A stretch of DNA of 64,000 nt. Source: Streptomyces sp. ERV7 (GTDB lineage: Bacteria; Actinomycetota; Actinomycetes; Streptomycetales; Streptomycetaceae). A program made the position numbers and the translations under genes. Shown here one piece after another: positions 41,197 to 50,347 of this stretch (position 1 is the first letter of the stretch; each line of letters starts with the position of its first letter). The stretch spans positions 764,001-828,000 of the forward strand of contig NZ_LYOY01000051.1 in the NCBI RefSeq assembly GCF_001653515.1. Reading direction: 5' to 3'. Under the pieces are notes generated by a model. That model ran no database searches. It had not been told where the DNA came from and saw nothing but the letters and a program-made list of their open reading frames with translations.

Positions 41197-42126
41197 ATGA
41201 CATCGGTCATCGCAAAGGCACGGTCGGGGAGACGCTCACGCGGCCGCCCCGGCAAACCCCCGGACCACGGGGCCTGGTTCCTGGTCCTGCCCGCGCTGAT
41301 CCCGATCCTCGTACTGAGCGTGGGACCACTGCTCTACGGCATCGCCCTGGCCTTCACCGACTCCCAGGCGGGCCGCACCGCTCCCACCCGGTGGACCGGG
41401 CTGCTCAACTTCGGGGACCTGCTGCACGACACCCTGTTCTGGGAGTCGTTCAGGATCGGCCTGCTCTGGGCGGTCGGGGTCACCGTGCCCCAGTTCCTGC
41501 TCGCACTCGGACTCGCCCTGCTGCTCGACCAGAACCTCCGCTTCCGGTGGCTGGCGCGGGCGCTGGCGATCATCCCCTGGGCGATGCCCGAGGTCGTCGT
41601 CGGCATCATGTGGCGGCTCGTCTACAACCCGGACGCGGGAATCCTCAACGAGACCATCGGCGACCTCGGACTCGGTGACGGCCGGGACTGGCTGACCGGA
41701 CTCGGCACCGCGCTGCCCGCCGTGATCGTCGTCGGCGTCTGGGCCGGTCTGCCGCAGACGACGGTTGCCCTGCTCGCCGGCCTCCAGAACACCCCGCACG
41801 AACTGCACGAGGCGGCGGCGATCGACGGCGCCGGCGCCTGGCGCCGCTTCCGTACGGTGACCTGGCCCGCGCTCCGGCCCGTGGCCCTGGCGATCACCGC
41901 GCTCAACTTCATCTGGAACTTCAACTCGTTCGCCCTGGTCTATGTGCTGACCAACGGCGGGCCCGGCGGCAAGACCCGGCTGCCCATGCTCTTCGCCTAC
42001 GAAGAGGCCTTCCGGTACGGGCAGTTCGGGTACGCGGCGGCGATGGGCTGCGTGATGGTCGCGGTGGTCTCGGTGTTCCTGGCGTTCCATCTGGCGGCGC
42101 GGCTCGGCGGGGGTGAGGACCGATGA
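41197..42126 (+). CDS. Sugar ABC transporter permease (MalF type)
   Basis: 309 residues from the ATG at 41197 with AAAGGGG upstream. Six membrane segments begin with WFLVLPALIPILVLSVGPLLYGIAL. The cytoplasmic EAA loop is ELHEAAAIDGAGAWRRFRTVTWPAL (about residues 205-229), which docks the ATPase. The C-terminus overlaps the next permease start (ATGA). It belongs to the carbohydrate uptake family 1 with the next two genes. The ATPase (MsiK-like) is shared and encoded elsewhere in Streptomyces, so its absence here is normal. Confidence 0.9.
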   Translation: MTSVIAKARSGRRSRGRPGKPPDHGAWFLVLPALIPILVLSVGPLLYGIALAFTDSQAGRTAPTRWTGLLNFGDLLHDTLFWESFRIGLLWAVGVTVPQFLLALGLALLLDQNLRFRWLARALAIIPWAMPEVVVGIMWRLVYNPDAGILNETIGDLGLGDGRDWLTGLGTALPAVIVVGVWAGLPQTTVALLAGLQNTPHELHEAAAIDGAGAWRRFRTVTWPALRPVALAITALNFIWNFNSFALVYVLTNGGPGGKTRLPMLFAYEEAFRYGQFGYAAAMGCVMVAVVSVFLAFHLAARLGGGEDR

Positions 42127-42971
42127 GGACCCGTGGCGGTTCACCTGGCTCATGGGGGCGCGCCGGGCAGTATCTGGCGCTCCTCGGCTATCTCGTCTTC
42201 CTGGCGTTCCCGTTCCTGTGGCTCCTCTCCACGGCCTTCAAGCCCGCGCGCGAACTCGGCTCGCTGCACCCGACGTGGATCCCCCGGCATCCCACCCTCG
42301 ACAACTTCCGGCAGGCCTTCGACGAGCAGCCACTGCTGCGGGCGGGGCTCAACAGCCTGGTCGCGGCGGTCTCGGCCGCGCTGATCGCCGTGGTGGTGGC
42401 GACCCCGATGGCCTATGTGATGGCGCGCAGACGCGGCAGGCTGGCGACGGCGGCGACCGGCTGGGTGGTGGTCAGCCAGGCCTTCCCCTTCGTCCTGCTG
42501 ATCATTCCGCTCTTCCTGGTCCTCAAGAACCTCCACCTCGTCGACTCGGTGGCGGGGCTGGTCATGGTGTACGTGGTGTGGTCGCTGCCCTTCGCGCTGT
42601 GGATGCTCGTCGGGTACGTCCGGGCCGTTCCCCCGGAGCTGGAGGAGGCGGCGGCCGTCGACGGGGCGGGGCGGCTGCGCACGCTGGTCTCGGTCACCGC
42701 GCCGCTGCTGGCCCCCGGCCTCGTGGCCACCGCCCTCTTCGCCTTCATCACCGCGTGGAACGAATTCTTCTTCGCGCTCGTTCTCCTCAAAACACCGGAG
42801 AAGCAGACCCTGCCGGTCATCCTCACCCACTTCCTGGGCGCGGAGGGGGCCGCCGACCTCGGCCCGCTCGCGGCGGCCGCCTTCCTCGCCACCCTGCCCT
42901 CGCTGGCCGTCTTCGCCCTCATCCAGCGGCGGATCACCAGCGGAATGCTCGCCGGGGCGGTGAAGAGCTGA
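42123..42971 (+). CDS. Sugar ABC transporter permease (MalG type)
   Basis: 282 residues; the start overlaps the previous stop by 4 bp. Six membrane segments; the first is YLALLGYLVFLAFPFLWLLSTAFKPA. The EAA loop reads ELEEAAAVDGAGRLRTLVSVTAPLLAPGL, and FAFITAWNEFFFALVLLKTPEKQTLPVIL is the usual end of this family. It pairs with the MalF-type permease as the transmembrane channel. Its stop overlaps the ATG of the binding protein by one base. Confidence 0.9.
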   Translation: MRTRGGSPGSWGRAGQYLALLGYLVFLAFPFLWLLSTAFKPARELGSLHPTWIPRHPTLDNFRQAFDEQPLLRAGLNSLVAAVSAALIAVVVATPMAYVMARRRGRLATAATGWVVVSQAFPFVLLIIPLFLVLKNLHLVDSVAGLVMVYVVWSLPFALWMLVGYVRAVPPELEEAAAVDGAGRLRTLVSVTAPLLAPGLVATALFAFITAWNEFFFALVLLKTPEKQTLPVILTHFLGAEGAADLGPLAAAAFLATLPSLAVFALIQRRITSGMLAGAVKS

Positions 42972-44263
42972 TGCGTACACGCCTGCTGACGCTCGCCGGG
43001 GCGGTGCTCGCCCTGCTGCTCTCCACCCTGACCGGCTGCTCGGACAGCGGCTCGGGCGGTGACGGGAAGGTGAGACTCCGCTTTCAGTCGCTGGCCTGGC
43101 AGAAGGACTCGGTAGCGGCCACCAAGGAGCTGGTGAAGGAGTGGAACGCGGCACACCCCGACATCCAGGTCCAGTACGTACAGGGCAGTTGGGACACCGT
43201 CCACGACCAGTTGCTCACCGCGTTCGAGGGCGGTGAGGCGCCGGATGTCATCCATGACGCCTCGGACGACCTCGCGGACTTCGCCTACGGCGGCTACCTC
43301 GCCGATCTGAGCGGCCTGCTGCCCGCCGGGCTCAGGGAGGACATCCCCGCGCGGAGCTGGGAGACGGCGACCTTCGGCAAGGGGGTCTACGGAGTGCCGT
43401 TCCTCCAGGAGCCGAGGGTCCTGATGGCCAACACGAAGATCCTCACGTCGTCCGGGGTGCGGATCCCCACCCCCGAACAGCCGTGGACCTGGGAGGAGTT
43501 CCGGCAGGTGACCAGAAGGCTGACCGGCAGGGGGCGGTACGGGATCGCCTGGCCGCTCAAGGAGCCCGTGTCGATCACGCTGAACCTGGGGCTCTCCACC
43601 GGCGGCCGGCTGTTCCACCGGGAGGCGGACGGCAAGGTGCGGGTGGCGTTCGAGGAGGGCGACGCGGGCGTCCCCTCGGTCGTCCACGATCAGGTGAACG
43701 TCGACGGCAGCGCCGCGCGGACCACGCTCGGCATGGGCGGATCCGACACCCTGCCGGGCTTCTTCGGCGGGAGGTACGCGATGGCCGCGCTGGGCTTCTC
43801 GTACCGTCAGCAGATCGTCCAGCAGGCGCCCAAGGGGTTCGACTGGACCGTGCTCCCCGCCCCGGCCGGGAGCGAAGGGCTCGCGCAGGGCGTCAGTCCG
43901 CAGACGCTCTCGGTGGCCGAGGACAGCCCGCACAAGAAGGAGGCGGCCGAGTTCATCGGCTTCCTGCTGCGGCCGGGCAACATGGTCCGGCTCGCGCAGG
44001 GCGACTGGATGCTGCCGACCGGCACCGCCGCGCTGAAGGATCCGGCCCTGCACACCGAGCGGTACGGCTGGGCGACCGGCGCCGCGCTCGCGAAGGCCCT
44101 GCGCTCGGCCCCCGCCCAGTCGGTGCGGGGATACCCGGAGTGGAAGGACAAGGTCGCGACCCCCGCGCTCCAGCAGTACTACAGCGGGGCGATCGACCTC
44201 GCACAGCTGCGAAAACGCCTGGTCAAGGACGGGAATCGAGTGCTGGCCCGCTATCAGCGCTGA
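42971..44263 (+). CDS. Sugar ABC transporter substrate-binding lipoprotein
   Basis: 430 residues. MRTRLLTLAGAVLALLLSTLTGC is a lipoprotein signal with the lipobox LTGC. The mature protein has the cluster B/MalE fold: LRFQSLAWQKDSVAATKELVKEWNAAHPDIQVQYVQGSWDTVHDQLLTAFEGGEAPDVIH, later GVPFLQEPRVLMANTKIL and EFIGFLLRPGNMVRLAQGDWMLPTG. It delivers an oligosaccharide or similar to the two permeases. The gene order permease-permease-binding protein is unusual but coupled throughout. The substrate is unknown. Confidence 0.88.
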   Translation: MRTRLLTLAGAVLALLLSTLTGCSDSGSGGDGKVRLRFQSLAWQKDSVAATKELVKEWNAAHPDIQVQYVQGSWDTVHDQLLTAFEGGEAPDVIHDASDDLADFAYGGYLADLSGLLPAGLREDIPARSWETATFGKGVYGVPFLQEPRVLMANTKILTSSGVRIPTPEQPWTWEEFRQVTRRLTGRGRYGIAWPLKEPVSITLNLGLSTGGRLFHREADGKVRVAFEEGDAGVPSVVHDQVNVDGSAARTTLGMGGSDTLPGFFGGRYAMAALGFSYRQQIVQQAPKGFDWTVLPAPAGSEGLAQGVSPQTLSVAEDSPHKKEAAEFIGFLLRPGNMVRLAQGDWMLPTGTAALKDPALHTERYGWATGAALAKALRSAPAQSVRGYPEWKDKVATPALQQYYSGAIDLAQLRKRLVKDGNRVLARYQR

Positions 44264-44319
44264 CCCCGCGACCCAAGGACCGCTCGGAGAGGGGGCGCGC
44301 CCGGATGGCCGTAAATACA

Positions 44320-44349
44320 TTGCACGAGACGTCTCGTCTCGCTTATGTT
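44320..44349 (+). promoter_or_regulatory. Leaderless promoter of mgt with internal palindrome
   Basis: TTGCAC (44320-44325) and TATGTT (44344-44349) are spaced by 18 bp, and the ATG at 44356 stands where transcription should begin. The perfect 14-bp palindrome ACGAGACGTCTCGT (44324-44337) fills the spacer and looks like a TetR-type operator. Confidence 0.6.
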
Positions 44350-44355
44350 CGCGTC

Positions 44356-45555
44356 ATGACCGCATCGAAGCGTGCCCACATCGCCATGTTCTCCATCGCC
44401 GCCCACGGGCATGTGAACCCGAGCCTGGAGGTCATCCGCGAACTCGTCGCCCGTGGCCACCGGGTGAGTTACGCGATCCCGGAGTCCTTCGCCGCCAAGG
44501 TCGCGGAGACCGGGGCCGAGCCGGTGATCTACCGATCGACACTGCCCACCGAGGAGCATCCGGAGGACTGGGGGACCGAACTGATCGACAACATCGAGCC
44601 GTTCCTCGCGGACGCCGTGCAGGCGCTGCCCCAGCTCGCGGACGCCTTCGAGGGAGACCGGCCCGACCTGGTCATCAGCGACATCACCTCCTACCCGGCC
44701 CCGGTGCTCGCCCACGGCTGGGGCGTTCCCTACCTCCAGCTCTCACCGAACCTGGTGGCGTGGGAGGGGTACGAGGAGGAGGTGGCGGACCCGATGTACG
44801 CGGAGCTGCGCGCCTCCGAGCGGGGCAAGGCGTACTACGCCCGGTACCGGGCGTGGCTCGACGAGCACGGGATGCACCACACCGACCCGGACCGGCTCGT
44901 CGGCCGTCCCGTGCGCTCGCTCGTCCTGATCCCCAGGGCGCTCCAGCCGCACGCCGACCGGGTCGACGAGTCCGTCTACACCTTCGTCGGCGCCTGCCAG
45001 GGCGATCGCGCCGAGCAGGGGGAGTGGCAGCGTCCGGAAGGGGCCGAGAAGGTCCTCCTGGTGTCGCTCGGCTCGACCTTCACCAAGCAGCCCGCGTTCT
45101 ACCGCGAGTGCCTGAAGGCCTTCGGGGACCTTCCGGGGTGGCATGTGGTGCTGCAGATAGGCAAGTTCGTGGACGCGTCGGAGCTCGGGGAGGTCCCCGC
45201 CAACGTGGAGGTGCACAACTGGGTGCCCCAGCTGGCGGTGCTGCACGAGGCCGATGCCTTCATCACCCACGCGGGCGCGGGCGGCAGTCAGGAGGGCCTG
45301 GCCACCGCGACGCCGATGGTCGCGGTCCCGCAGGCCGTCGACCAGTTCGGCAACGCGGACGTACTCCAGTCGCTGGGGGTCGCCCGCCACGTACCGATGG
45401 AGGAGGCCACGGCGGACACCCTGCGGGAGGCGGTCCTGGCGCTGGTCGACGACCCCGAGGTCGCCGAGCGCGCCGAGGCCGTCCGCCAGGGCCTGGCCCG
45501 CGAGGGCGGCACCCGGCAGGCGGCGGATCTGATCGAGGCGGCCCTCGCGCGCTGA
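44356..45555 (+). CDS. mgt: Macrolide glycosyltransferase (Mgt/OleD type)
   Basis: 399 residues. HIAMFSIAAHGHVNPSLEVIRELVARGHRVSYAIPESF is the acceptor-domain start with the catalytic His of GT1 enzymes (HGHVNP). LLVSLGSTFTKQPAFYRECL and WVPQLAVLHEADAFITHAGAGGSQEGLATATPMVAVPQAVDQFGNAD are the donor-sugar motif. The length and words match Streptomyces lividans Mgt and OleD, which inactivate macrolides by glucosylation from UDP-glucose. It stands alone behind a promoter with no ribosome site and is probably induced through the palindrome. Confidence 0.88.
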   Translation: MTASKRAHIAMFSIAAHGHVNPSLEVIRELVARGHRVSYAIPESFAAKVAETGAEPVIYRSTLPTEEHPEDWGTELIDNIEPFLADAVQALPQLADAFEGDRPDLVISDITSYPAPVLAHGWGVPYLQLSPNLVAWEGYEEEVADPMYAELRASERGKAYYARYRAWLDEHGMHHTDPDRLVGRPVRSLVLIPRALQPHADRVDESVYTFVGACQGDRAEQGEWQRPEGAEKVLLVSLGSTFTKQPAFYRECLKAFGDLPGWHVVLQIGKFVDASELGEVPANVEVHNWVPQLAVLHEADAFITHAGAGGSQEGLATATPMVAVPQAVDQFGNADVLQSLGVARHVPMEEATADTLREAVLALVDDPEVAERAEAVRQGLAREGGTRQAADLIEAALAR

Positions 45556-45719
45556 CGCCCGGCGCAGCCTCGTCCGGACCGCCTCGTCCGCCAGGGGGCG
45601 CCGGACCCACTGCCCGGACAAGCCGGGGCCCGGGGAGCAGTTGCTCCCCGGGCCCCGGCCCTCACCACCTCACACGGCTCGCTCGTACGGCCCGCCTCCG
45701 TGAGGGGCAGTCGTGCGGG

Positions 45720-47990
45720 TCAGACCCGGACCACCCGGTCGCGGTCCTCGTCGCCGTGGTGGGCGGCGACCGGCGGTACGGCGGCCGACTCGTCGTGGGT
45801 GAGGTCCGGCAGCCAGCGCAGCCACTTCGGGAAGTACCAGTTGCGCTCGCCCAGCAGGGCCATGACCGCCGGGAGCAGCACGCCCCGGATGACCGTGGCG
45901 TCGATCAGTACGGCGGTGGCGAGCCCGACACCCATCTGCTTCATCGACTGCATCGACAGCGTTCCGAAGATCGCGAACACCGCCACCATGATGATCGCCG
46001 CGCTCGTCACCACACCGGCCGTCGTCACCACGCCGTGCTGGATGGCGTCGCGGGTCGAGCGGCCCTGGAGCCGGGCCTCGCGGATCCGCGACACCACGAA
46101 CACGTGGTAGTCCATCGACAGACCGAAGAGGATCACGAAGAGGAACAGCGGCAGCCAGGAGACGATCGCCCCGACGCCCTCGGCGCCCACGAGCGAGGCG
46201 CCCCAGCCGTGCTGGAAGACGGCGGTCAGCACGCCGTAGGCCGCGCCCACCGAGAGGAGGTTGAGGATGATCGCGGTGACCGCGATGGTCAGCGAGCGGA
46301 AGCAGAGCAGCATCAGCAGGAAGGCGAAGACCACCACGAAGGCGAAGACCGGGGTCACCGCGCCGACGATCCGGGCGTTGAAGTCCTTGGACCCGGCGAC
46401 CTGACCGGTGATCGGCGCCTCCAGACCGCGCACCTTGCCCAGGGTGTCGGGCCGGATGTGGTCACGGAGCAGGTCGAGGCTCTTCTCCGCCTTCTTCTGG
46501 TCGGAGCCGCCGATCAGCGGCACATCGACGACCGCCACGTTCTCCGCGCTGTGCAGGGTGATCTTGATGGGGCCGTCCGAGGCGCCCCGGCTGATCGACT
46601 GCGTACGGAAGTCCGCGATGGCCTGCTTGACCTCCGGAGCGTTGATGTCGGCGGCCTTGATCACGACGTTGGCCGGGCTGGCGCCGCCGGGGAAGGTCTC
46701 GTTGACGCGGTCGTAGGTGCCGACGATGGGCAGCGAGTCGCCGAACTCCTGGTCCAGCGTCAGGTTCTGGGTGTGCATACCGAGGGCCGGCAGGGATATC
46801 GCGATCAGCGCGCCCGCCGCCAGCGCCAGGGCGGCCTTCGGGCGGCGCAGCACCGCGCCGAGGACGGCGCGCCAGAAACGGCTCTCGGCGCCGGTGCCGC
46901 GCTTGTTGCGCCTGCCGCGCTTGATGCGGTTCAGGAACGGCAGCCGGCCCTTCTCGACGCGCTCACCGAGGAGCGAGAGGAGCGCGGGCAGCACGGTCAC
47001 CGAGCCGACCATGGCGACCGCGACCACCATCAGGGACGCGAGACCCATCGCCTCGAAGTCCGCCAGGCCGGTGAAGAGCATGCCCGCCATCGCGACGCAG
47101 ACGGTGACGCCGGAGACGATGATGGCCCGGCCGCTGGTCGCGGCGGCGATGCGCAGGGCCGTCTGGGCGTCGTGCCCGGCCTCCCGCTCCTCGCGCTCAC
47201 GGCGCAGATAGAAGAGGCAGTAGTCGACGCCGACGGCCAGACCCACCAGGAGCATCACGGAGTTGGCGGTGTCGCTCATCGCCTGGACGTGGCTGACGAT
47301 CGCCATCAGGCCCATGGTGGCGATGATCGCGGTGAGCGCGAGGGCGACCGGCAGCAGGGCGGCGACCAGCGCGCCGAACGCGATGAGCAGGATGCCGAGG
47401 GCGACGGGGACCGCCGAGTACTCGGCCTTCTTGAAGTCGTCGCCGAAGGCGTCCTCGAACGTCTTGCCCATGCTGGCGCTGCCGATCTCCTCGATCCGCA
47501 GCCCCTTGTGCTCGCCCTGCACCTTCTTCACCGCGTCCAGCACCGGCTCGATGCGGTCGGGCGCGGTGTCGGCGTCGCCGGTCACCTCGAACTGGATCAG
47601 CGCGCTGCGGCCGTCCTTGGAGAGCGTCTTCGCGGTGTACGGAGAAGTCACCTTGGTGACCTGGCCGGTGCCGTTGACCGCCTTGATCACGGCGTCCACC
47701 GCGGCGCGGAACTCGGGGTCGGTCGCCTTCGTCGTGCCGTCCAGGCCCTGGACGAAGACGGTCTCGCCGGCCGGCTCCTCCAGCCCCGCGTCAGAGATGA
47801 TCTTCTGGGCCTGACCGACCTCGCCGGGCAGTGCGTTGTCCTTCACGTCGACGCGCCCGGCCGCCGAGCCGATGCCCATGGCCAGGACCACGAAGAGCAC
47901 CCAGATCACCACTGCCGCCCAGCGGTGGCGGGCGCTCCAACCGCCGGCCCGCGCGGCTACACCGCGCACTCTTGTGACTCCGTTGACCAT
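45720..47990 (-). CDS. MMPL family transporter
   Basis: 756 residues from the ATG at 47990 (GGGGGG upstream). About twelve membrane segments in two repeats: RHRWAAVVIWVLFVVLAM first, then AVPVALGILLIAFGALVAALLPVALALT and DYCLFYLRREREERE, and in the second half VVFAFLLMLLCFRSLTIAVTAIILN and LSMDYHVFVVSRIREARLQG. GLSMDYHVF and VGVDYCLF are the paired proton-relay Asp-Tyr motifs. MMPL proteins export lipids or siderophores with the proton motive force. The substrate is unknown. It is divergent from the subtilase gene. Confidence 0.9.
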   Translation of the reverse strand: MVNGVTRVRGVAARAGGWSARHRWAAVVIWVLFVVLAMGIGSAAGRVDVKDNALPGEVGQAQKIISDAGLEEPAGETVFVQGLDGTTKATDPEFRAAVDAVIKAVNGTGQVTKVTSPYTAKTLSKDGRSALIQFEVTGDADTAPDRIEPVLDAVKKVQGEHKGLRIEEIGSASMGKTFEDAFGDDFKKAEYSAVPVALGILLIAFGALVAALLPVALALTAIIATMGLMAIVSHVQAMSDTANSVMLLVGLAVGVDYCLFYLRREREEREAGHDAQTALRIAAATSGRAIIVSGVTVCVAMAGMLFTGLADFEAMGLASLMVVAVAMVGSVTVLPALLSLLGERVEKGRLPFLNRIKRGRRNKRGTGAESRFWRAVLGAVLRRPKAALALAAGALIAISLPALGMHTQNLTLDQEFGDSLPIVGTYDRVNETFPGGASPANVVIKAADINAPEVKQAIADFRTQSISRGASDGPIKITLHSAENVAVVDVPLIGGSDQKKAEKSLDLLRDHIRPDTLGKVRGLEAPITGQVAGSKDFNARIVGAVTPVFAFVVVFAFLLMLLCFRSLTIAVTAIILNLLSVGAAYGVLTAVFQHGWGASLVGAEGVGAIVSWLPLFLFVILFGLSMDYHVFVVSRIREARLQGRSTRDAIQHGVVTTAGVVTSAAIIMVAVFAIFGTLSMQSMKQMGVGLATAVLIDATVIRGVLLPAVMALLGERNWYFPKWLRWLPDLTHDESAAVPPVAAHHGDEDRDRVVRV

Positions 47991-48401
47991 GGCGAGAAGC
48001 CCCCCTGACGAGCGGTGGCAGCCCGTCGCCGCCATCCAGGTACGACGCTAGGGGCTGGATTCGGCCGTCTCGTCGTACTCCCTGGTGAACCGGGCCTCCG
48101 GTATCTACTCCCTGGGATGTGGGGGCATCCCCTACAAGTGGGATTGAAGCCCCTTACACGTAAAGCCGATTGAGGGGGAAGATCCGGTTCCGTGTCGCCA
48201 CGGGGTATCCACCAAGCCTGCACAAAGGGCGAGTTGACCAGGCCTGGCCTGTTTTTTATTACGAAACCTTGTTGCGTAAGTCACAGCTGCGTGGAGCCCT
48301 TGATCTGCGCTCGTCAATCGGCAAGGGTTTCGAACCAGCCCCGGAAGGTTTCCATCCGGCAGGCCAACCCCCCACAAAAACTGACGAGGAGACCCCTCTT
48401 C

Positions 48402-49610
48402 ATGGCAACTCACAAGCGCAAAAGCCGCCTCAAGCTCACGGCCGGGATAACCGCCGTGGCGGCCGCGGCCGGAGTCACCGTCATGACCACCCAGATGGCC
48501 GGCGCCGCCGCTCCGGCCGAGGGCACGGTGTACGGACTCGACGCCCAGGGCGCGATCGACGGCAGCTACATCGTCCTCCTGGACGAGAAGGCCTCCGCGG
48601 ACACCAAGGCCAAGCTCGCCGACGAGTACGGCGGCAAGCTCCAGCGCGACTACGCCTCGACCGTCAACGGCTTCTCGGCGAGCGGGCTTTCGCAGACCGA
48701 GGCCAAGCGGCTGGCCGCCGACCCGGCCGTCGGCAAGGTCGTCCAGAACAAGAAGTTCCACATCAACGCCAGCCAGGCCAACCCGCCGTCGTGGGGGCTG
48801 GACCGGATCGACCAGGCCGACACCGCCGGGGACAGCAAGTACACCTACCCGGACAGCGCCGGCGAGGGCGTCACCGCGTACGTCATCGACACCGGCGTCC
48901 GCGTCAGCCACAAGGACTTCGGCGGCCGGGCCACCTCCGGCTTCGACGCGGTCGACAACGACAACACCGCCGACGACGGCAACGGCCACGGCACGCACGT
49001 CGCCGGGACCATCGCCGGGACCGCGCACGGCGTCGCCAAGAAGGCGAAGATCGTCGCCGTCCGCGTCCTCGACAACGAGGGCTCGGGCTCCACCGAGCAG
49101 GTCGTCGCCGGCATCGACTGGGTCACCAAGAACCACAAGGGCCCCTCGGTCGCCAACATGAGCCTCGGCGGCGGCGCCGACCCCGCGCTCGACACGGCCG
49201 TGCAGAAGGCCATCGCCTCCGGTGTGACCTTCGCCGTGGCGGCGGGCAACGAGTCCGCCGACGCGGGCCAGGGCTCGCCCTCCCGGGTCAAGGAGGCGAT
49301 CACCGTCGCTTCCTCCACCAAGGACGACAAGCAGTCCGACTTCTCCAACTTCGGTTCGGTGGTGGACATCTACGCCCCCGGCTCGGACATCACCTCCGAC
49401 TGGAACACGGACGACAACGCCACCAAGACGATCTCGGGTACGTCCATGGCGACCCCGCACGTCGTCGGTGCCGCCGCCGTCTACCTCGCGGGCCACAAGG
49501 ACGCCACCCCGGCCCAGGTCTCGGACGCGCTGACCGGCGGAGCCACCGCCGACAAGATCTCCAACCCCAGCGCGGGCACCCCGAACAAGCTGCTGAAGGT
49601 CGTCGAGTAA
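48402..49610 (+). CDS. Secreted S8 serine protease (subtilase)
   Basis: 402 residues from the ATG at 48402 with GAGGAG 12 bp upstream; an upstream in-frame extension lacks a signal and a ribosome site. Residues 1-36 form the signal peptide. Residues 51-125 (SYIVLLDEKASADTKAKLADEYGGK, VNGFSASGLSQTEAKRLAADPAVGKV) form the I9 inhibitor propeptide. The catalytic triad is Asp163 (VIDTGV), His196 (NGHGTHVAG) and Ser348 (GTSMATPH). It is an alkaline-type proteinase K/subtilisin relative, secreted as a zymogen. Confidence 0.93.
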   Translation: MATHKRKSRLKLTAGITAVAAAAGVTVMTTQMAGAAAPAEGTVYGLDAQGAIDGSYIVLLDEKASADTKAKLADEYGGKLQRDYASTVNGFSASGLSQTEAKRLAADPAVGKVVQNKKFHINASQANPPSWGLDRIDQADTAGDSKYTYPDSAGEGVTAYVIDTGVRVSHKDFGGRATSGFDAVDNDNTADDGNGHGTHVAGTIAGTAHGVAKKAKIVAVRVLDNEGSGSTEQVVAGIDWVTKNHKGPSVANMSLGGGADPALDTAVQKAIASGVTFAVAAGNESADAGQGSPSRVKEAITVASSTKDDKQSDFSNFGSVVDIYAPGSDITSDWNTDDNATKTISGTSMATPHVVGAAAVYLAGHKDATPAQVSDALTGGATADKISNPSAGTPNKLLKVVE

Positions 49611-49686
49611 CCCTTCCCCGGCAGTCGTGAACGACGGCTCCCGTGCCATCCCCCACGAGGCACGGGGGCCGTCCTATCGTGTGGAC

Positions 49687-50235
49687 ATGACGAGGATGTA
49701 CGCCGCTCTGCTGCGCGGCATCAATGTGGGCGGCAACAAGAAGGTCCCGATGGCCGAGCTCAGAGCACTGCTCACCGAGCTCGGCCACGGCTCCGTACGC
49801 ACCTATCTGAACAGCGGGAACGCGGTCTTCAGCAGCGACTCCGCCGACCCCGAGGCGCTCGCCGCCGAGCTGGAGCAGGCCATCGAGAAGCACTTCGGCT
49901 TCCGGGTCGCCTGCATGGTGCGCACCGGCGCCTATCTGAAGGCCGTCGCGGACGCCTGCCCCTTCCCGGCCGACGAGCTGGAGGGCAGGCAGTTGCACGC
50001 CACCTTCTTCTCCGGCCCCGCCGACCCCGAGCGCTTCGCGGGCATCGACACCAAGGCCTTCCTGCCCGACACGTTCCGCCTCGGCGACCGGGTCCTCTAT
50101 CTGTACGCGCCCGACGGCATCGGCCGCTCCAAGCTCGCCGAGGCCCTGGCGAAGCCCGCCCTGCTCAAGGGCATCGAGGCGACGGCCCGAAACTGGAACA
50201 CCGTCAAGGCGCTCGTGGAGATGACCGACGCCTGA
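49687..50235 (+). CDS. DUF1697 protein
   Basis: 182 residues. MTRMYAALLRGINVGGNKKVPMAELRALLTELGHGSVRTYLNSGNAVFSS is the strongly conserved start of DUF1697, and the end RSKLAEALAKPALLKGIEATARNWNTVKALVEM also matches. The fold has ferredoxin-like halves; the function is unknown although the family is widespread. It lies 76 bp behind the protease gene with a small intergenic hairpin. Confidence 0.88.
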   Translation: MTRMYAALLRGINVGGNKKVPMAELRALLTELGHGSVRTYLNSGNAVFSSDSADPEALAAELEQAIEKHFGFRVACMVRTGAYLKAVADACPFPADELEGRQLHATFFSGPADPERFAGIDTKAFLPDTFRLGDRVLYLYAPDGIGRSKLAEALAKPALLKGIEATARNWNTVKALVEMTDA

Positions 50236-50347
50236 GGGAGCGGGGGACGCCGGGGCCCCCGGGCCCCGGGAGGTCCTCGAAGTGGCCCAGTCGACTGACG
50301 TGCGAATGGCCCGGACTCCCGTGCCAATCCGCCGCTACCTTCGTCCT

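Noticed and set aside
44760..48008. Plus-strand open frame of more than 1000 codons across mgt and the MMPL gene
   Set aside because: It is antisense to the MMPL transporter and out of frame with mgt, and has the low-complexity look of a shadow frame.
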